From Sphingobacterium detergens (GTDB taxonomy: Bacteria; Bacteroidota; Bacteroidia; Sphingobacteriales; Sphingobacteriaceae): 64,000 nt of DNA. A program made the translations under genes and the position numbers. Of this stretch, positions 18,301 to 26,609 are shown piece after piece. The notes below the pieces were generated by a model. The model made no database searches. It saw nothing but the letters and a program-made list of their open reading frames with translations, and was not told the origin of the DNA. Where the stretch lies: NCBI RefSeq assembly GCF_003610355.1, contig NZ_RAPY01000002.1:1-64000 (forward strand), read 5' to 3'. Each line of letters opens with the position of its first letter. Positions within the stretch are counted from its first letter, which is position 1.

Positions 18301-18717
18301 AATGATATTGTCAATGAGTTTCGTAAGTACAACATCTCACTCAATGGCAATTGGAATCCTACCTATGAAGCCTACAATAACCGATGGAGGGGTACAGGAG
18401 ATGCACAGTTTGATCGTCCAAGTGAAAAAAGTGGCAGTGCAATCCGTGACTATGCCAACTCGCTGTGGGTAGAAAATGGCTCTTATTTGCGTCTGCGTGA
18501 TGTGACCATAGGTTATACTTTTCCCAAGAGCCTATTGCAATCTTGGCATTTGTCCAACCTTCGGGTGTATCTCAGTGCACAGAATTATTTGACCATAACC
18601 AAGTATAGTGGTTATGATCCGGAGGTATCCTGGGGAGAGGCTTCAGTTAACGGATGGGACCGTGGCAACTATCCTGCCTTTAAGTCCATTACCGCAGGTT
18701 TAAGAGTTAATTTTTAA
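15340..18717 (+). CDS. SusC/RagA TonB-linked outer membrane protein with STN domain
   Basis: A 1125-residue TonB-dependent glycan importer. After a signal peptide ending VKAQ (about residue 43) comes an STN domain (about 45-120) that signals to FecR. A CarboxypepD-regulatory-like domain follows (ITGVVQDNNGKPIAGVTV, about 130-205). The plug has the SusC signature (GSRGANGVIMITTKKGKSG), and a 22-strand barrel ends in an aromatic C-terminus (GLRVNF). With the SusD 12 nt downstream it forms the lidded pedal-bin importer. The start may be one of the Met codons at residues 11 or 22, since the first residues are not needed for the signal peptide. Confidence 0.96.
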   Translation: MFFKPYTGRAMYRPAIRLLLYMKLTVMLCIAAVLQTFASVKAQKITVNAQHETLKKVMKSIQKQQGYRFFFRGAQIANIPITARIEEASLQQAMDMIVAGKNLQWTLVDKMIVIREAEKTVPVYTYVQHEITGVVQDNNGKPIAGVTVQIKGTSNRTQTDASGRFKLSGAAQAILQISSVGYMTQELSTNGKNTIQVVLQNSNMDIGEVVVIGYGAVKKSDLTGSVSSIGSSQITQVNTVSNVAQALQGQAAGVRVNQASGQPGEAMKIQIRGINSLSASNDPLYVVDGMPLDGLSAQLNPEDIENISVLKDASSTAIYGSRGANGVIMITTKKGKSGKTQIGYSNYFGVQNLRKRIDVLNAQDFANLQNEVTQNNNITKNENKPLPWTDEQIRNLGKGTDWQDLVYRSAMVQNHDLNLSGGNDATKYYTSFGYLNQDGIIRNSGFQRLSFRGNIEHRLWDRVTFATSMSLQNSKYNKAQYQSADGGGGIPWSSMVLPPTMQVYDQNGNYTKFTGVSWGETNPVGLSENWNNTSNNLRIIGNASLAVDIMDGLKLKSSIGIDQGTTKNDIYYPGNISLGQRTDENKNPIFGVARKEYGSSVTIINENILEYQKNVGQHSINAVAGFTYQKSKSDNLNSREASGFVNDLFENNAIGSAIVKAQPTSDYLDNKLISYLGRINYGFADRYFLTLTGRYDGSSRFGFNQKFAFFPSAALAWNVHKEEFLKDQELISQFKIRGSYGKSGNQGIGNYQTLANVRARDVIFDSKIGTGFFLSSMANPNLKWESTKQMDLGLELGFLDNRIQVVADYYNKRTEDLLLNVTLPGSSGFSSVLQNIGVVQNRGFEFQVSARPNIGEGFTWNTSLNLSANRTKVLDIGLDAYGQPITYKEIGTGGNWFPTIVGQSMMQLYGFTVEGTYKTDQEAKDNGEPDKRAGDYRFKNWDGQGLVSASEDRTVISHLEPKFTFGFNNHFTYKNIDFSFLIVGSYGNDIVNEFRKYNISLNGNWNPTYEAYNNRWRGTGDAQFDRPSEKSGSAIRDYANSLWVENGSYLRLRDVTIGYTFPKSLLQSWHLSNLRVYLSAQNYLTITKYSGYDPEVSWGEASVNGWDRGNYPAFKSITAGLRVNF

Positions 18718-18729
18718 ATACGAGCAATT

Positions 18730-20163
18730 ATGAAATCAAATTATATCCTTTGCGTTCTGTTGGCAGCCGGTCTGTTACAGAGCTGTGAAAAATCCTTGCA
18801 AGAGACGCCAAAGACGGTGATTTCACCGGATGAATTTTTTAAGAACCCGAGCAGCTATGAATCAGCAGTAACAGGTATCTACGCTGATTTTCCACTGTAT
18901 GTAGTATATACGCATGAGATGATTACCGATCTCTATGCAACACCTTCTGCATCAGCCGAACAAGCCTTGCCAATTTATAATAATCAACCTACACCTGATT
19001 ATTACAATGCAGGTGGTGCATGGAATACACCCTATGCAGTGATTAAGAATGCTAATTTTATTTTGCAATATCTTCCCAATGCGCCATTGGATGATAGTAA
19101 AAAGGCACAATTAATTGCCGAGGCCAGCTTCTTGCGGGGGTATGCTTTCTTTAATCTGGTACAATTGTTTGGTGATGTTCCGTTACCATTGAAGATTCCT
19201 CAAGATTACAACAGTCTTAGATTGCCCCGAACTGGACAGGCTCAGGTTTACGAGCAGGTGTTAAAAGATTTACTGTACGCTGAGCAGAATCTGCCTGACA
19301 AAGCCGCACAGCAGGGACGGGTGGATAAAAACGTGGCTACTGCACTTCTGGCACGCGTATACCTGACTATGGCCGGCAATCCGCTCAAGCAGACCCAATA
19401 TTATAAAGATGCGCTACAAAAGTCTACAGCAGTGATCAACTCCGGAAAATACAAACTTATGGATGATTATGCGCAGGTATTTCACAATACGAAGTATACC
19501 AGCGAATCCATTTGGGAGAAGTTATATGAACCAGGTCGTGGTTCCAATTTCTTGAACGGTTCATCCAATACTTCTCCTGGTTATAATCCGACCCTTGTTC
19601 CATCAAACAATTTTATGGCGAGTTTTTCAAAAGGTGATCGCCGTTTTTCCTGGGGGATCATCAGCAACTACATCAAGCCTGATAAAAAGGTTCTGGATCG
19701 CCCATTTTTTCAGAAATTTGTGGATACCGTCTCTATCAATCGAGGAGATTTACCCTCACAGGCAAGTATTCCATATACTGTTCCCATTATACGTCTAGCG
19801 GAGATGTACCTCATTGCCGCTGAAGCCGAAAATGCAATCAATGGTCCTGCAAATGCCTATAGGTATATTAATGCTATTCGTAAAAGAGCACGTATGGATA
19901 AAAATGATCCCACACAAGTACCTGATTTGAGTGGATTATCCAAGGAACAATTCCAACAGGCAGTTTGGAGAGAGTTTGATTGGGAATTGCATGAGGAGGG
20001 ACAGTCTTGGACGATTATGAAGCGAACCAATACATTTGACCGTATTCAGAAACAACGGGGAGCCTCGCTGAACGTTCCGGTCGGACCATACAACCAGACC
20101 TGGCTGATTCCGACCACCGAAGTGACTAACAATAATATACCACAGAATCCCTTATATAAATAA
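18730..20163 (+). CDS. SusD/RagB-family glycan-binding lipoprotein
   Basis: A 477-residue outer-membrane lipoprotein that forms the lid over the preceding SusC. The lipobox is LLQSC (Cys at about 19). TPR-like helical scaffold segments are visible (AEASFLRGYAFFNLVQLFGDVPL and VATALLARVYLTMAG). The C-terminal SusD block reads PIIRLAEMYLIAAEAENAIN, then YINAIRKRARM and WREFDWELHEEGQSW. It is translationally close to SusC (12-nt gap). The bound glycan cannot be read from sequence; neighbouring fucosidases and the beta-helix protein suggest fucosylated material. Confidence 0.96.
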   Translation: MKSNYILCVLLAAGLLQSCEKSLQETPKTVISPDEFFKNPSSYESAVTGIYADFPLYVVYTHEMITDLYATPSASAEQALPIYNNQPTPDYYNAGGAWNTPYAVIKNANFILQYLPNAPLDDSKKAQLIAEASFLRGYAFFNLVQLFGDVPLPLKIPQDYNSLRLPRTGQAQVYEQVLKDLLYAEQNLPDKAAQQGRVDKNVATALLARVYLTMAGNPLKQTQYYKDALQKSTAVINSGKYKLMDDYAQVFHNTKYTSESIWEKLYEPGRGSNFLNGSSNTSPGYNPTLVPSNNFMASFSKGDRRFSWGIISNYIKPDKKVLDRPFFQKFVDTVSINRGDLPSQASIPYTVPIIRLAEMYLIAAEAENAINGPANAYRYINAIRKRARMDKNDPTQVPDLSGLSKEQFQQAVWREFDWELHEEGQSWTIMKRTNTFDRIQKQRGASLNVPVGPYNQTWLIPTTEVTNNNIPQNPLYK

Positions 20164-20353
20164 CAATATTTGACTAGGGGCAGAAAAAGTGCAAATTAAT
20201 TGGACAACTAGAAAGAGTATGAAACAACAAACTGTCCCAAAAGAAAAGCGAGCCCCTGAAAAATGAATAGTTAAAAAGAGATCAAGGGAGATTAGAGCAA
20301 ATTAAATAAAAGGGGCCGCAGTTTTATGGGCCTCTGAAAAATAAAACAACTAA

Positions 20354-20387
20354 AATAAACGGATTTGTAGGGACAAATTCGTTTATT
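20354..20387. repeat. 15-bp inverted repeat overlapping the 20370 promoter
   Basis: Arms AATAAACGGATTTGT and ACAAATTCGTTTATT (one G-U pair) surround a 4-nt loop AGGG. The -35-like GGGACA of the downstream motif begins in the loop. There is no T-run, so an operator or leader hairpin is more likely than a terminator. Confidence 0.5.
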
Positions 20388-20394
20388 AGTCGTC
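20370..20394 (+). promoter_or_regulatory. ECF-sigma-like promoter, GGGACA-N15-CGTC (site 2)
   Basis: GGGACA at 20370-20375 and CGTC at 20391-20394, spacing 15, lie 97 nt upstream of the beta-helix/PDZ gene. The rest of the 20164-20490 gap has no gene; a weak GC stem (AGGGGCC/GGCCTCT, about 20309-20336) lies before the promoter. Confidence 0.65.
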
Positions 20395-20490
20395 GTGTAG
20401 AATAAGAGGTTAATATAGTAAGAGGTTGAAATTGAATTATAATAAGAAGCTAAAATTGACCGAACGATAACCAAATGAAATATTGAAATT

Positions 20491-22881
20491 ATGAAGATAA
20501 AACCAAGTCTAGTACCCAAATTATTGTTTATTGGTATGAGCTGTGTACCTGTTTTTGCTGCACAAGGGCAACAGTCTGGTGCGATCAAGCGAGTTTACGT
20601 AAGTACAAAGGGCAATGACCAAAATCCGGGAACGGTAGCGCGGCCGTTTGCTACCGCCGAGGCAGCCTTGCGTGCCGTTGAAAAATCCAAACAGGGAAAA
20701 GCGACAACTGGAATTGAAATTATTTTTACTGGTGGCACTTATTATCTTGACAAACCGATTCAATTATCAGCGGCACTTTCAGGTACAAAGAAACTACCAT
20801 TGCGGATCAAAGCCGCAGACGGAAATCAAGTTATCTTCAGTGGAGCTAAACCGCTTGATCTGAAATGGGAGCAGGGAGATAAAGGGATCTGGAAAGCCAA
20901 AGTTCCAGCGGGAACGAGTTTCCAAAGTTTATATGCCAATGATGCACACTTGATCCGTGCACGGTATCCAAATTATGACGCCTCCGTACTACCCTTTCAG
21001 GGCTACGCTGCCGACGCACTGAGTCCAGAACGCGTTGCCACCTGGAAAAATCCGACAGGAGGTATTGTACATGCTTTACATTCAGGTCGCTGGGGTGGAT
21101 TCCATTACCGTATTACCGGAAAAGATGGAGCATCAAAGGTAACATTGGAAGGCGGAGAGCAAAATAACCGGCCAAGCCCAATGCATGAAACCTACCGCTA
21201 TGTCGAGAATATAGTTGAAGAACTTGACAGTGCACAAGAATGGTATTTGGATGAGGGGACAGCGACGCTGTATTACATGCCATCTAAAGGTAAAGACCCC
21301 AATCAATTGAAATTTGTAGCACCACAGCTGGAAAATTTGATTACAATTGCTGGATCTGCCAACAATCCAGTGCACGATATCGAAGTCAGCGGTATCCGCT
21401 TTATGCATACTGCACCTACGTTTATGAAAACAGCCGAACCTTTGTTGCGTAGCGACTGGACCATCTATCGTCAAGGAGCAGTGAAGATCGAAGGTGCTGA
21501 AAACTGTATCCTTCGTGCCAATGATTTTATCGAATTGGGTGGAAATGCGATCTTCGTTAACAATTACAACCGTGGAGTTAAAGTTAGTGGTAATCGTATC
21601 GAACAGATCGGTGCCGGTGCCATCAACTTTGTAGGTGATCCCGAGGCTGTACGTTCACCAGCGTTTCGCTATGAAAAATTTGTTCCACTCGATCAGATGG
21701 ACACCCTCAAAGGTCCTAAAAGTAATAATTACCCCATGGATTGTGAAGCCAGTGACAATTTGATCCACAGCATCGGTCTGATCGAAAAACAAGTGGCAGG
21801 TGTACAAGTGTCTATGGCAGAGTCTTTGCGTATTTTGCACAATACAATTTACAATGTACCCCGCGCAGGGATCAATGTAGGTGACGGTACCTGGGGCGGT
21901 CATGAGATCGCTTACAATGATGTTTTTAGCACCGTGCTGGAAACCAGCGACCATGGCGCGTTTAATTCCTGGGGACGTGATCGTTTTTGGCATCCCGATA
22001 GAAACAAGATGGATCAGCTGACAGCAGCTCACCCAAGCTTGATCTTACTGGATGCGGTCAAAACAACCAAAATTCACGACAACCGTTTTCGCTGTGATCA
22101 CGGATGGGACATTGATCTGGATGATGGATCCTCCAACTATGAAATATACAATAACTTGTGTTTAAGTGGCGGGTTGAAATTGAGGGAGGGCTTTTACCGC
22201 AAAGTATATAACAATGTGATGCTCAACAATGGTTTTCATCCCCATGTCTGGTTCCAAAATAGCCATGATGTCTTTCGCAATAATATTGTGATGCATGCTC
22301 ATCAAGATATTCAGGTGAAGTATTGGGGCGATGAGGTGGATTACAATATTTACGCACGACAAGAAGATCTTCAAAAAGATCAGGCCAAAGGCATAGAAAA
22401 ACATGGGCGTGTTGTTGCAATGAGTTTTGTCGCACCTGCTCTAGGCGATTTTCGGTTGAAGAACTGGAAAGACCAAGGTTTCAAAAATTTTGATATGTTG
22501 CATTTTGGTGTGACCAGCAAAAGATTGAAAAGCCTCGCTGCCAGCCCTGAGATACCGGAGCTGATTCAAAAAGACACAAAAGAGCAGGGCGTGAAGTGGG
22601 CTTGGAAAGGCGGACAATTTAAGACTGTTGAAACATTGGGCGAACAATCAGCGGCAGGTCTGCCATCGATCGCTGGTGTATTGGTCCTTCAATTGGATGA
22701 AAAGAGTACACTCTATAAAAGCGGTTTGCGGACAGGCGATGTGGTGCTAAACTATCAAGGTGAGAAGACAGATAAATTAACAGATCTTCAGCAAGCGATT
22801 AAAAAACATGTCCACGCCGATCAACCAAAAGTTAATGTCTTTAGAAATCAGCAACAGCAGGAATTGAATTTGCAACTTTAG
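20491..22881 (+). CDS. Right-handed beta-helix protein with C-terminal PDZ domain (GH141-like)
   Basis: A 796-residue exported protein (signal peptide to AAQG, about residue 26). It begins with the sequence VYVSTKGNDQNPGTVARPFA typical of carbohydrate-active beta-helix enzymes, then YYLDKPIQL, LIRARYPNY and parallel beta-helix rungs of ENCILRANDF, NRGVKVSGNRI and HEIAYNDVF type. This arrangement resembles GH141 (fucosidase/xylanase family), but I cannot verify the family or the catalytic residues. Residues about 710-796 form a PDZ domain (LDEKSTLYKSGLRTGDVVLNY). The two GH29 fucosidases nearby make a fucose-related substrate plausible. It ends the sigma/FecR/SusC/SusD locus, but its own ECF-like promoter suggests separate control. 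Confidence 0.82.
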   Translation: MKIKPSLVPKLLFIGMSCVPVFAAQGQQSGAIKRVYVSTKGNDQNPGTVARPFATAEAALRAVEKSKQGKATTGIEIIFTGGTYYLDKPIQLSAALSGTKKLPLRIKAADGNQVIFSGAKPLDLKWEQGDKGIWKAKVPAGTSFQSLYANDAHLIRARYPNYDASVLPFQGYAADALSPERVATWKNPTGGIVHALHSGRWGGFHYRITGKDGASKVTLEGGEQNNRPSPMHETYRYVENIVEELDSAQEWYLDEGTATLYYMPSKGKDPNQLKFVAPQLENLITIAGSANNPVHDIEVSGIRFMHTAPTFMKTAEPLLRSDWTIYRQGAVKIEGAENCILRANDFIELGGNAIFVNNYNRGVKVSGNRIEQIGAGAINFVGDPEAVRSPAFRYEKFVPLDQMDTLKGPKSNNYPMDCEASDNLIHSIGLIEKQVAGVQVSMAESLRILHNTIYNVPRAGINVGDGTWGGHEIAYNDVFSTVLETSDHGAFNSWGRDRFWHPDRNKMDQLTAAHPSLILLDAVKTTKIHDNRFRCDHGWDIDLDDGSSNYEIYNNLCLSGGLKLREGFYRKVYNNVMLNNGFHPHVWFQNSHDVFRNNIVMHAHQDIQVKYWGDEVDYNIYARQEDLQKDQAKGIEKHGRVVAMSFVAPALGDFRLKNWKDQGFKNFDMLHFGVTSKRLKSLAASPEIPELIQKDTKEQGVKWAWKGGQFKTVETLGEQSAAGLPSIAGVLVLQLDEKSTLYKSGLRTGDVVLNYQGEKTDKLTDLQQAIKKHVHADQPKVNVFRNQQQQELNLQL

Positions 22882-22921
22882 TAAGTCATCTACTGTATGA
22901 TTAATAGCCTGGTACAATAAT

Positions 22922-22968
22922 AAAATGAGGTTGTCTAAAGTGTGAAGTGACAACCTCATTTTTATTTC
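22922..22968 (+). terminator. Terminator after the beta-helix/PDZ gene
   Basis: A 14-bp stem (core ATGAGGTTGTC/GACAACCTCAT) followed by TTTATTT. Its A-rich left arm would also serve the opposite strand. Confidence 0.85.
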
Positions 22969-23101
22969 ATATTCGTCTTCCGAAAATAGTATTGTTGAAG
23001 AAAATTATTGCTTGGCTAATAAGTTATAGATAGGAAAGAATAACGTTAGTACCTCACTTCTAAAATCAATAGCCTCGCCAAAGTCAGGAGGGGTAAAAGA
23101 C

Positions 23102-23734
23102 TTAGAATTTAAACTCGTCGATTGTCGGATCATTAAATAACAGCTTTGCACAATTTTCATGATTCTGGGTCGTGCCCTGTACATACCAGATGACGGTATA
23201 TTTCCCACCACGTCGGATCTGTTTGCCACGTTTTGCTTTTAGGGAATGTTGCCTAAAGATCCCTTCATATTTGGTCAGAACAGCCTCATCATATGGAAGT
23301 GTAATTTCATAGGTATAGCGCATACTGATCCGGTCGATAATGTTCTGAATGTATTTAAAGACAATAAGCATTAGGAACACGGCAATGGAGCCAATTGTTG
23401 CTTCTTTGTAGTAACCCGCACCAATGGTCATGCCCAGTGATGCACAGATCCAGATCGTGACCGCTGTGGTAAGACCCGATACACGGTTTTCCTCTTTAAA
23501 GATGACACCTGCGCCTACAAAACCTATTCCCGTAATTATATTGGCAGCGATACGGTCGGGACTTCCCGGTCCACCCAGACTCAAGGAGAGCATCGTAAAC
23601 ATACAGGATCCCAAGGTAACCAATATCATGGTCCGCAACCCCGCTGATTTCAGCTGGTACTCCCGTTCAAGCCCAATAATGCCACCCACAATAATGGAAA
23701 ATAGGATGGGATGGATGTCGTCAATAAAATTCAT
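23102..23734 (-). CDS. MgtC/SapB-family membrane protein
   Basis: A 210-residue inner-membrane protein with about five transmembrane helices in its first 125 residues. The MgtC signature is clear: GGIIGLEREYQLKSAGLRTM and ITGIGFVGAGVIFKE followed by GLTTAVTIWICASLGM. Residues about 135-210 form a soluble C-terminal domain. MgtC proteins modulate Mg/phosphate and ATP homeostasis; in free-living Bacteroidota the exact role is open. It is a single gene inserted between two carbohydrate loci on the opposite strand. Confidence 0.93.
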   Translation of the reverse strand: MNFIDDIHPILFSIIVGGIIGLEREYQLKSAGLRTMILVTLGSCMFTMLSLSLGGPGSPDRIAANIITGIGFVGAGVIFKEENRVSGLTTAVTIWICASLGMTIGAGYYKEATIGSIAVFLMLIVFKYIQNIIDRISMRYTYEITLPYDEAVLTKYEGIFRQHSLKAKRGKQIRRGGKYTVIWYVQGTTQNHENCAKLLFNDPTIDEFKF

Positions 23735-24006
23735 ATTCTCGCTTTTACCTACCGTAAAAGTAGCGTGTTTCGGCTTTATTTACAAAGCGCTTTTGTCTGT
23801 CCGCTAAAATTATTTTCACTTATGGACTGAAAATAAAGTATTGGCGGCAATAGGGGCCTCAATCATGGGATGAATGACAGTAAAGCTGAGGGTTCAGTAA
23901 AGAAAATATATAATTTTTGAAAATAGTTCAGGACAATTTTTGATTTTATATGTTATGTACTAAGTGTTAATGAATAACCTTTACGATAAAAGTTTAAACC
24001 AAAATT

Positions 24007-26061
24007 ATGAAACAAATTATTATCCTGATTTCAATTGCCTTGCTGGGCTTGTTGAGCTGCAAGGAATCCGACAAACTCGTTGCAAATGATGTACTTAAAG
24101 CAAAGGCGTTCGCCAATGGCACGGCATCGGGCACAACCTACTATGTCGACCCATCCGGGAGCGATGACAGTGTCGGCACAAGTGCCGGATCCGCATGGAA
24201 GACCCTCGCGAAAATTAATGCCTCAGTGTTCAGTCCGGGGGACAGGATCCTTTTCAAGAGTGGCGGCGTATGGAATGACACCCTGCATATCAAAAGTTCT
24301 GGAGCCAGCGGGGCTGCGATTGTGCTTGACAAATATGATGGTGAGGTGCGACCGGTCATCCACGGTGGTGGGAAAAGAAATGGTTCCAATACCCTATTTT
24401 TAAATAAGGTATCTTATATTGAAGTGAATAACCTGGAACTGACCAATACCGTGCCCAGTGGAACCAGTTATGCGGCAACAGGAATCCGGGTCAATGGTGG
24501 TACCGATATTGCTATCAAGAATTGTTATATCCACGATGTCAATGCCGCATTTGATGGCAAGCCAAATTTTGTGAAAGCGACCGGTGGTATTATTATTGAT
24601 GGCACGGTGAGTAATGTTTTAGTACAAAGCTGCCATATAGCCAACTCTTCTGTCACGGGTATACGCACCACCGGCACAGCGACAAATGTACTTTTTGACG
24701 ATAATCTGCTGGAATATATCTACGGCGATGGTATTATTATGGCCGGGGCGACAGGCGGCTGTAAGATTACCCATAATACGGTCTATAAAGCCTGTATGAA
24801 TACAACCAATTATAATTATGCTGGTATCTGGACCGTAAAGAGCAAAAACACAGTCGTTGCGTATAATGAGGTATATGGATTGACCGGTGGTGGAGCCAAT
24901 GACGGTATGGCCTTTGATGCCGATGGCTACGATGCCAATTCCCCGACCAATGGGGATATTTTTGAATACAACTATTCCCATGACAACAACGGCGGCTTTA
25001 TGCTGTTTATGTACAATTCGCAGAATATTACTGTACGCTATAATGTCAGTGTCAATGATATCGGGACGACCGGTAAGAAAAAACTATTTCTTTTCAACGG
25101 TAGCACAAACCGCAATCACCAGATTTATAACAATGTATTCTACATTAAGAATCCGGGAGGTACCATCTTCCATAGTGCGCCATACGGAACCTATTCAAAT
25201 AATATTTTTTATGTGGCACCTTCGGCCACGGGTTTGGTTTTGGCCCGCAATGATGCTGGCGCATCTATTCCCTTAACAACCCAGACAAGATTTAATAACA
25301 ATAACCTTTACCCCGGCAATGTCTTTACGGCATTCAACTGGGGAACCGCACCATTGAGCAATAATTTTTATACAGATCCTGCTTTCTTAAATCCGGCTAC
25401 CGGAACGGGTTTTGATGTTGCGAAGGGCTATGATGTTGATCCCAATTCCCCAGTGCGCAATGCGGGGATATTGATTGCGGGCAATGGCGGAAAAGATTTT
25501 GTCGGCAATGTTTTACCAGCGGGCAATCCAGATGTCGGTGCTTTTCAACACACAGTAATTTCACAGGCCGGCAGTAGTCTTGCCGATGCCTATGTGCGCA
25601 ATGGTACCTATGCTGGTACCAATTATGGTACATTGCCGGATCTGATCGTAAAATCTGATGCGGTATCTTATGCGCGCAAATCGTATGTCAAATTTGATAT
25701 CGCCGCAGTTACGCGGCCAAAAGTAAGTTCGGCGGTTTTAAAAATGTATGTCAGTGGCGTCAATACAGCACCGCAGCGTACAATTAATATCTATACGACA
25801 AGTACCAGCTCCTGGCTGGAAAATACCATTAACTGGAATAATGCACCGATGGACACCGTATCGGCCGGGAAGATCGTTGTTTCGGGCGTGGGTCTTCAAA
25901 GCATTGATGTTACCAATGCCATCAACAGACAGCTGACGGGTACAGATCGTAAAGTATCGTTTCTATTTCTGAACACCGGAGCTGTTTCGTCAACCAATGA
26001 TATGGCATTTAGTAGCAAGGAAGCTGCGGCAAACAGACCAGTACTGGAACTGCAATATTAG
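24007..26061 (+). CDS. Beta-helix lipoprotein with DNRLRE (CBM96-like) domain
   Basis: A 684-residue lipoprotein (lipobox LLSC, Cys at about 18). Residues about 45-510 start with TTYYVDPSGSDDSVGTSAGSAW and continue as right-handed parallel beta-helix rungs (VLVQSCHIANSSVTGIRT, CKITHNTVYKA, NTVVAYNEVYG), a fold used by polysaccharide lyases and some hydrolases. Residues about 525-684 match DNRLRE/CBM96 (SLADAYVRNGTYAGTNYG, SYVKFDI, ENTINWNNAP, VDVTNAIN), a carbohydrate-binding domain known from alginate and other lyases. The catalytic class is not certain. It is a surface or periplasmic glycan-active candidate. Upstream, AGGACA-N15-TGTT (23930-23954) is a weak relative of the ECF-like motif. 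Confidence 0.82.
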   Translation: MKQIIILISIALLGLLSCKESDKLVANDVLKAKAFANGTASGTTYYVDPSGSDDSVGTSAGSAWKTLAKINASVFSPGDRILFKSGGVWNDTLHIKSSGASGAAIVLDKYDGEVRPVIHGGGKRNGSNTLFLNKVSYIEVNNLELTNTVPSGTSYAATGIRVNGGTDIAIKNCYIHDVNAAFDGKPNFVKATGGIIIDGTVSNVLVQSCHIANSSVTGIRTTGTATNVLFDDNLLEYIYGDGIIMAGATGGCKITHNTVYKACMNTTNYNYAGIWTVKSKNTVVAYNEVYGLTGGGANDGMAFDADGYDANSPTNGDIFEYNYSHDNNGGFMLFMYNSQNITVRYNVSVNDIGTTGKKKLFLFNGSTNRNHQIYNNVFYIKNPGGTIFHSAPYGTYSNNIFYVAPSATGLVLARNDAGASIPLTTQTRFNNNNLYPGNVFTAFNWGTAPLSNNFYTDPAFLNPATGTGFDVAKGYDVDPNSPVRNAGILIAGNGGKDFVGNVLPAGNPDVGAFQHTVISQAGSSLADAYVRNGTYAGTNYGTLPDLIVKSDAVSYARKSYVKFDIAAVTRPKVSSAVLKMYVSGVNTAPQRTINIYTTSTSSWLENTINWNNAPMDTVSAGKIVVSGVGLQSIDVTNAINRQLTGTDRKVSFLFLNTGAVSSTNDMAFSSKEAAANRPVLELQY

Positions 26062-26089
26062 TATATTTTAAAGAAATTTCATTTTCTTC

Positions 26090-26114
26090 GGGACAATTCG
26101 ACGTTTCGACCGTC
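26090..26114 (+). promoter_or_regulatory. ECF-sigma-like promoter, GGGACA-N15-CGTC (site 3)
   Basis: GGGACA 26090-26095, CGTC 26111-26114, spacing 15, with the extended context TTCGGGACAATTCG. It lies just after the beta-helix gene and about 125 nt before a terminator, with no proper ORF between. Confidence 0.62.
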
Positions 26115-26120
26115 ATATTA

Positions 26121-26271
26121 TAGAGGCGTGTTTGCGAAGGGAACGGAAGGGAAAAACTTGTTTAATAGTAATCGCCAGCGTATCATATCCTTTAGGGTAT
26201 GAAATAGAAGAGTAAATGGAATAAATTAGCATTGAGAAGGATGTCAACTTATAATTGACATCCTTTTTTTT
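26121..26271 (+). ncRNA. Candidate small RNA between ECF-like promoter and terminator
   Basis: The about 150-nt interval from the predicted start point to the terminator has no ATG ORF longer than a few codons; only a GTG-initiated 24-codon frame exists. A leftward 70-codon ORF across it also overlaps two promoters and the terminator, so it is unlikely. The simplest reading is a short, separately controlled RNA upstream of the second SusC/SusD pair. There is no homology evidence. Confidence 0.35.
26237..26271 (+). terminator. Terminator of the candidate small RNA
   Basis: An 11-bp stem AAGGATGTCAA/TTGACATCCTT followed by nine Ts. Confidence 0.85.
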
Positions 26272-26318
26272 GTTTCGGTCCGACGAAAACAATATGGCTA
26301 AATATTTGTAAAATTCTT

Positions 26319-26343
26319 GGGACAAATCACTAAACCAACCGTC
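26319..26343 (+). promoter_or_regulatory. ECF-sigma-like promoter, GGGACA-N15-CGTC (site 4)
   Basis: GGGACA 26319-26324, CGTC 26340-26343, spacing 15. It lies about 270 nt before the SusC start and is the best promoter candidate for the second SusC/SusD operon. The leader contains two copies of ATTAATGAT (about 26371 and 26405) and a 40-codon ORF. Confidence 0.65.
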
Positions 26344-26446
26344 TCTACTAATTTAAGAGGGCGTTAAGATTAATGATAGCCAACTCGCATTGCGGAGGGT
26401 GAGCATTAATGATGAGGAACTCAAATTTTTTATAAATCTAAAAGAT

Positions 26447-26569
26447 ATGACAATGAGAAAAATCTATGTTACAAGGAGGCAATCCCATGCCTTCAATTTT
26501 TGGTATCAGCCCATAGCGAAAGACCCTCCGTCTATGTACTACCTTCATCTAAGGGCAGTATTTGCTTAA
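26447..26569 (+). CDS. Leader ORF, 40 residues, before SusC
   Basis: A 40-codon ORF (starts MTMRKIYVTRRQSHAFNFW) in the 260-nt leader of the SusC gene, ending 40 nt before the SusC ATG. The peptide is basic and aromatic; no family is recognised. It could be a leader peptide or an accidental frame. Its position in the transcript from site 4 is the only support. Confidence 0.3.
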   Translation: MTMRKIYVTRRQSHAFNFWYQPIAKDPPSMYYLHLRAVFA

Positions 26570-26609
26570 GATCTTGTACAAATTAAAACACATTTATAAA
26601 ACAAAAATT

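Noticed and set aside
20214-20238. Minus-strand GGGACA near 20235
   Set aside because: The position 15 bp downstream reads CTCT and no leftward gene follows.
20292-20588. Leftward 98-codon ORF before the beta-helix gene
   Set aside because: It runs through the promoter motif, the inverted repeat and the signal peptide region of a well-supported gene; composition is low-complexity.
26113-26325. Leftward 70-codon ORF
   Set aside because: It overlaps an ECF-like promoter, a terminator and part of a second promoter, and has no promoter or neighbour of its own.
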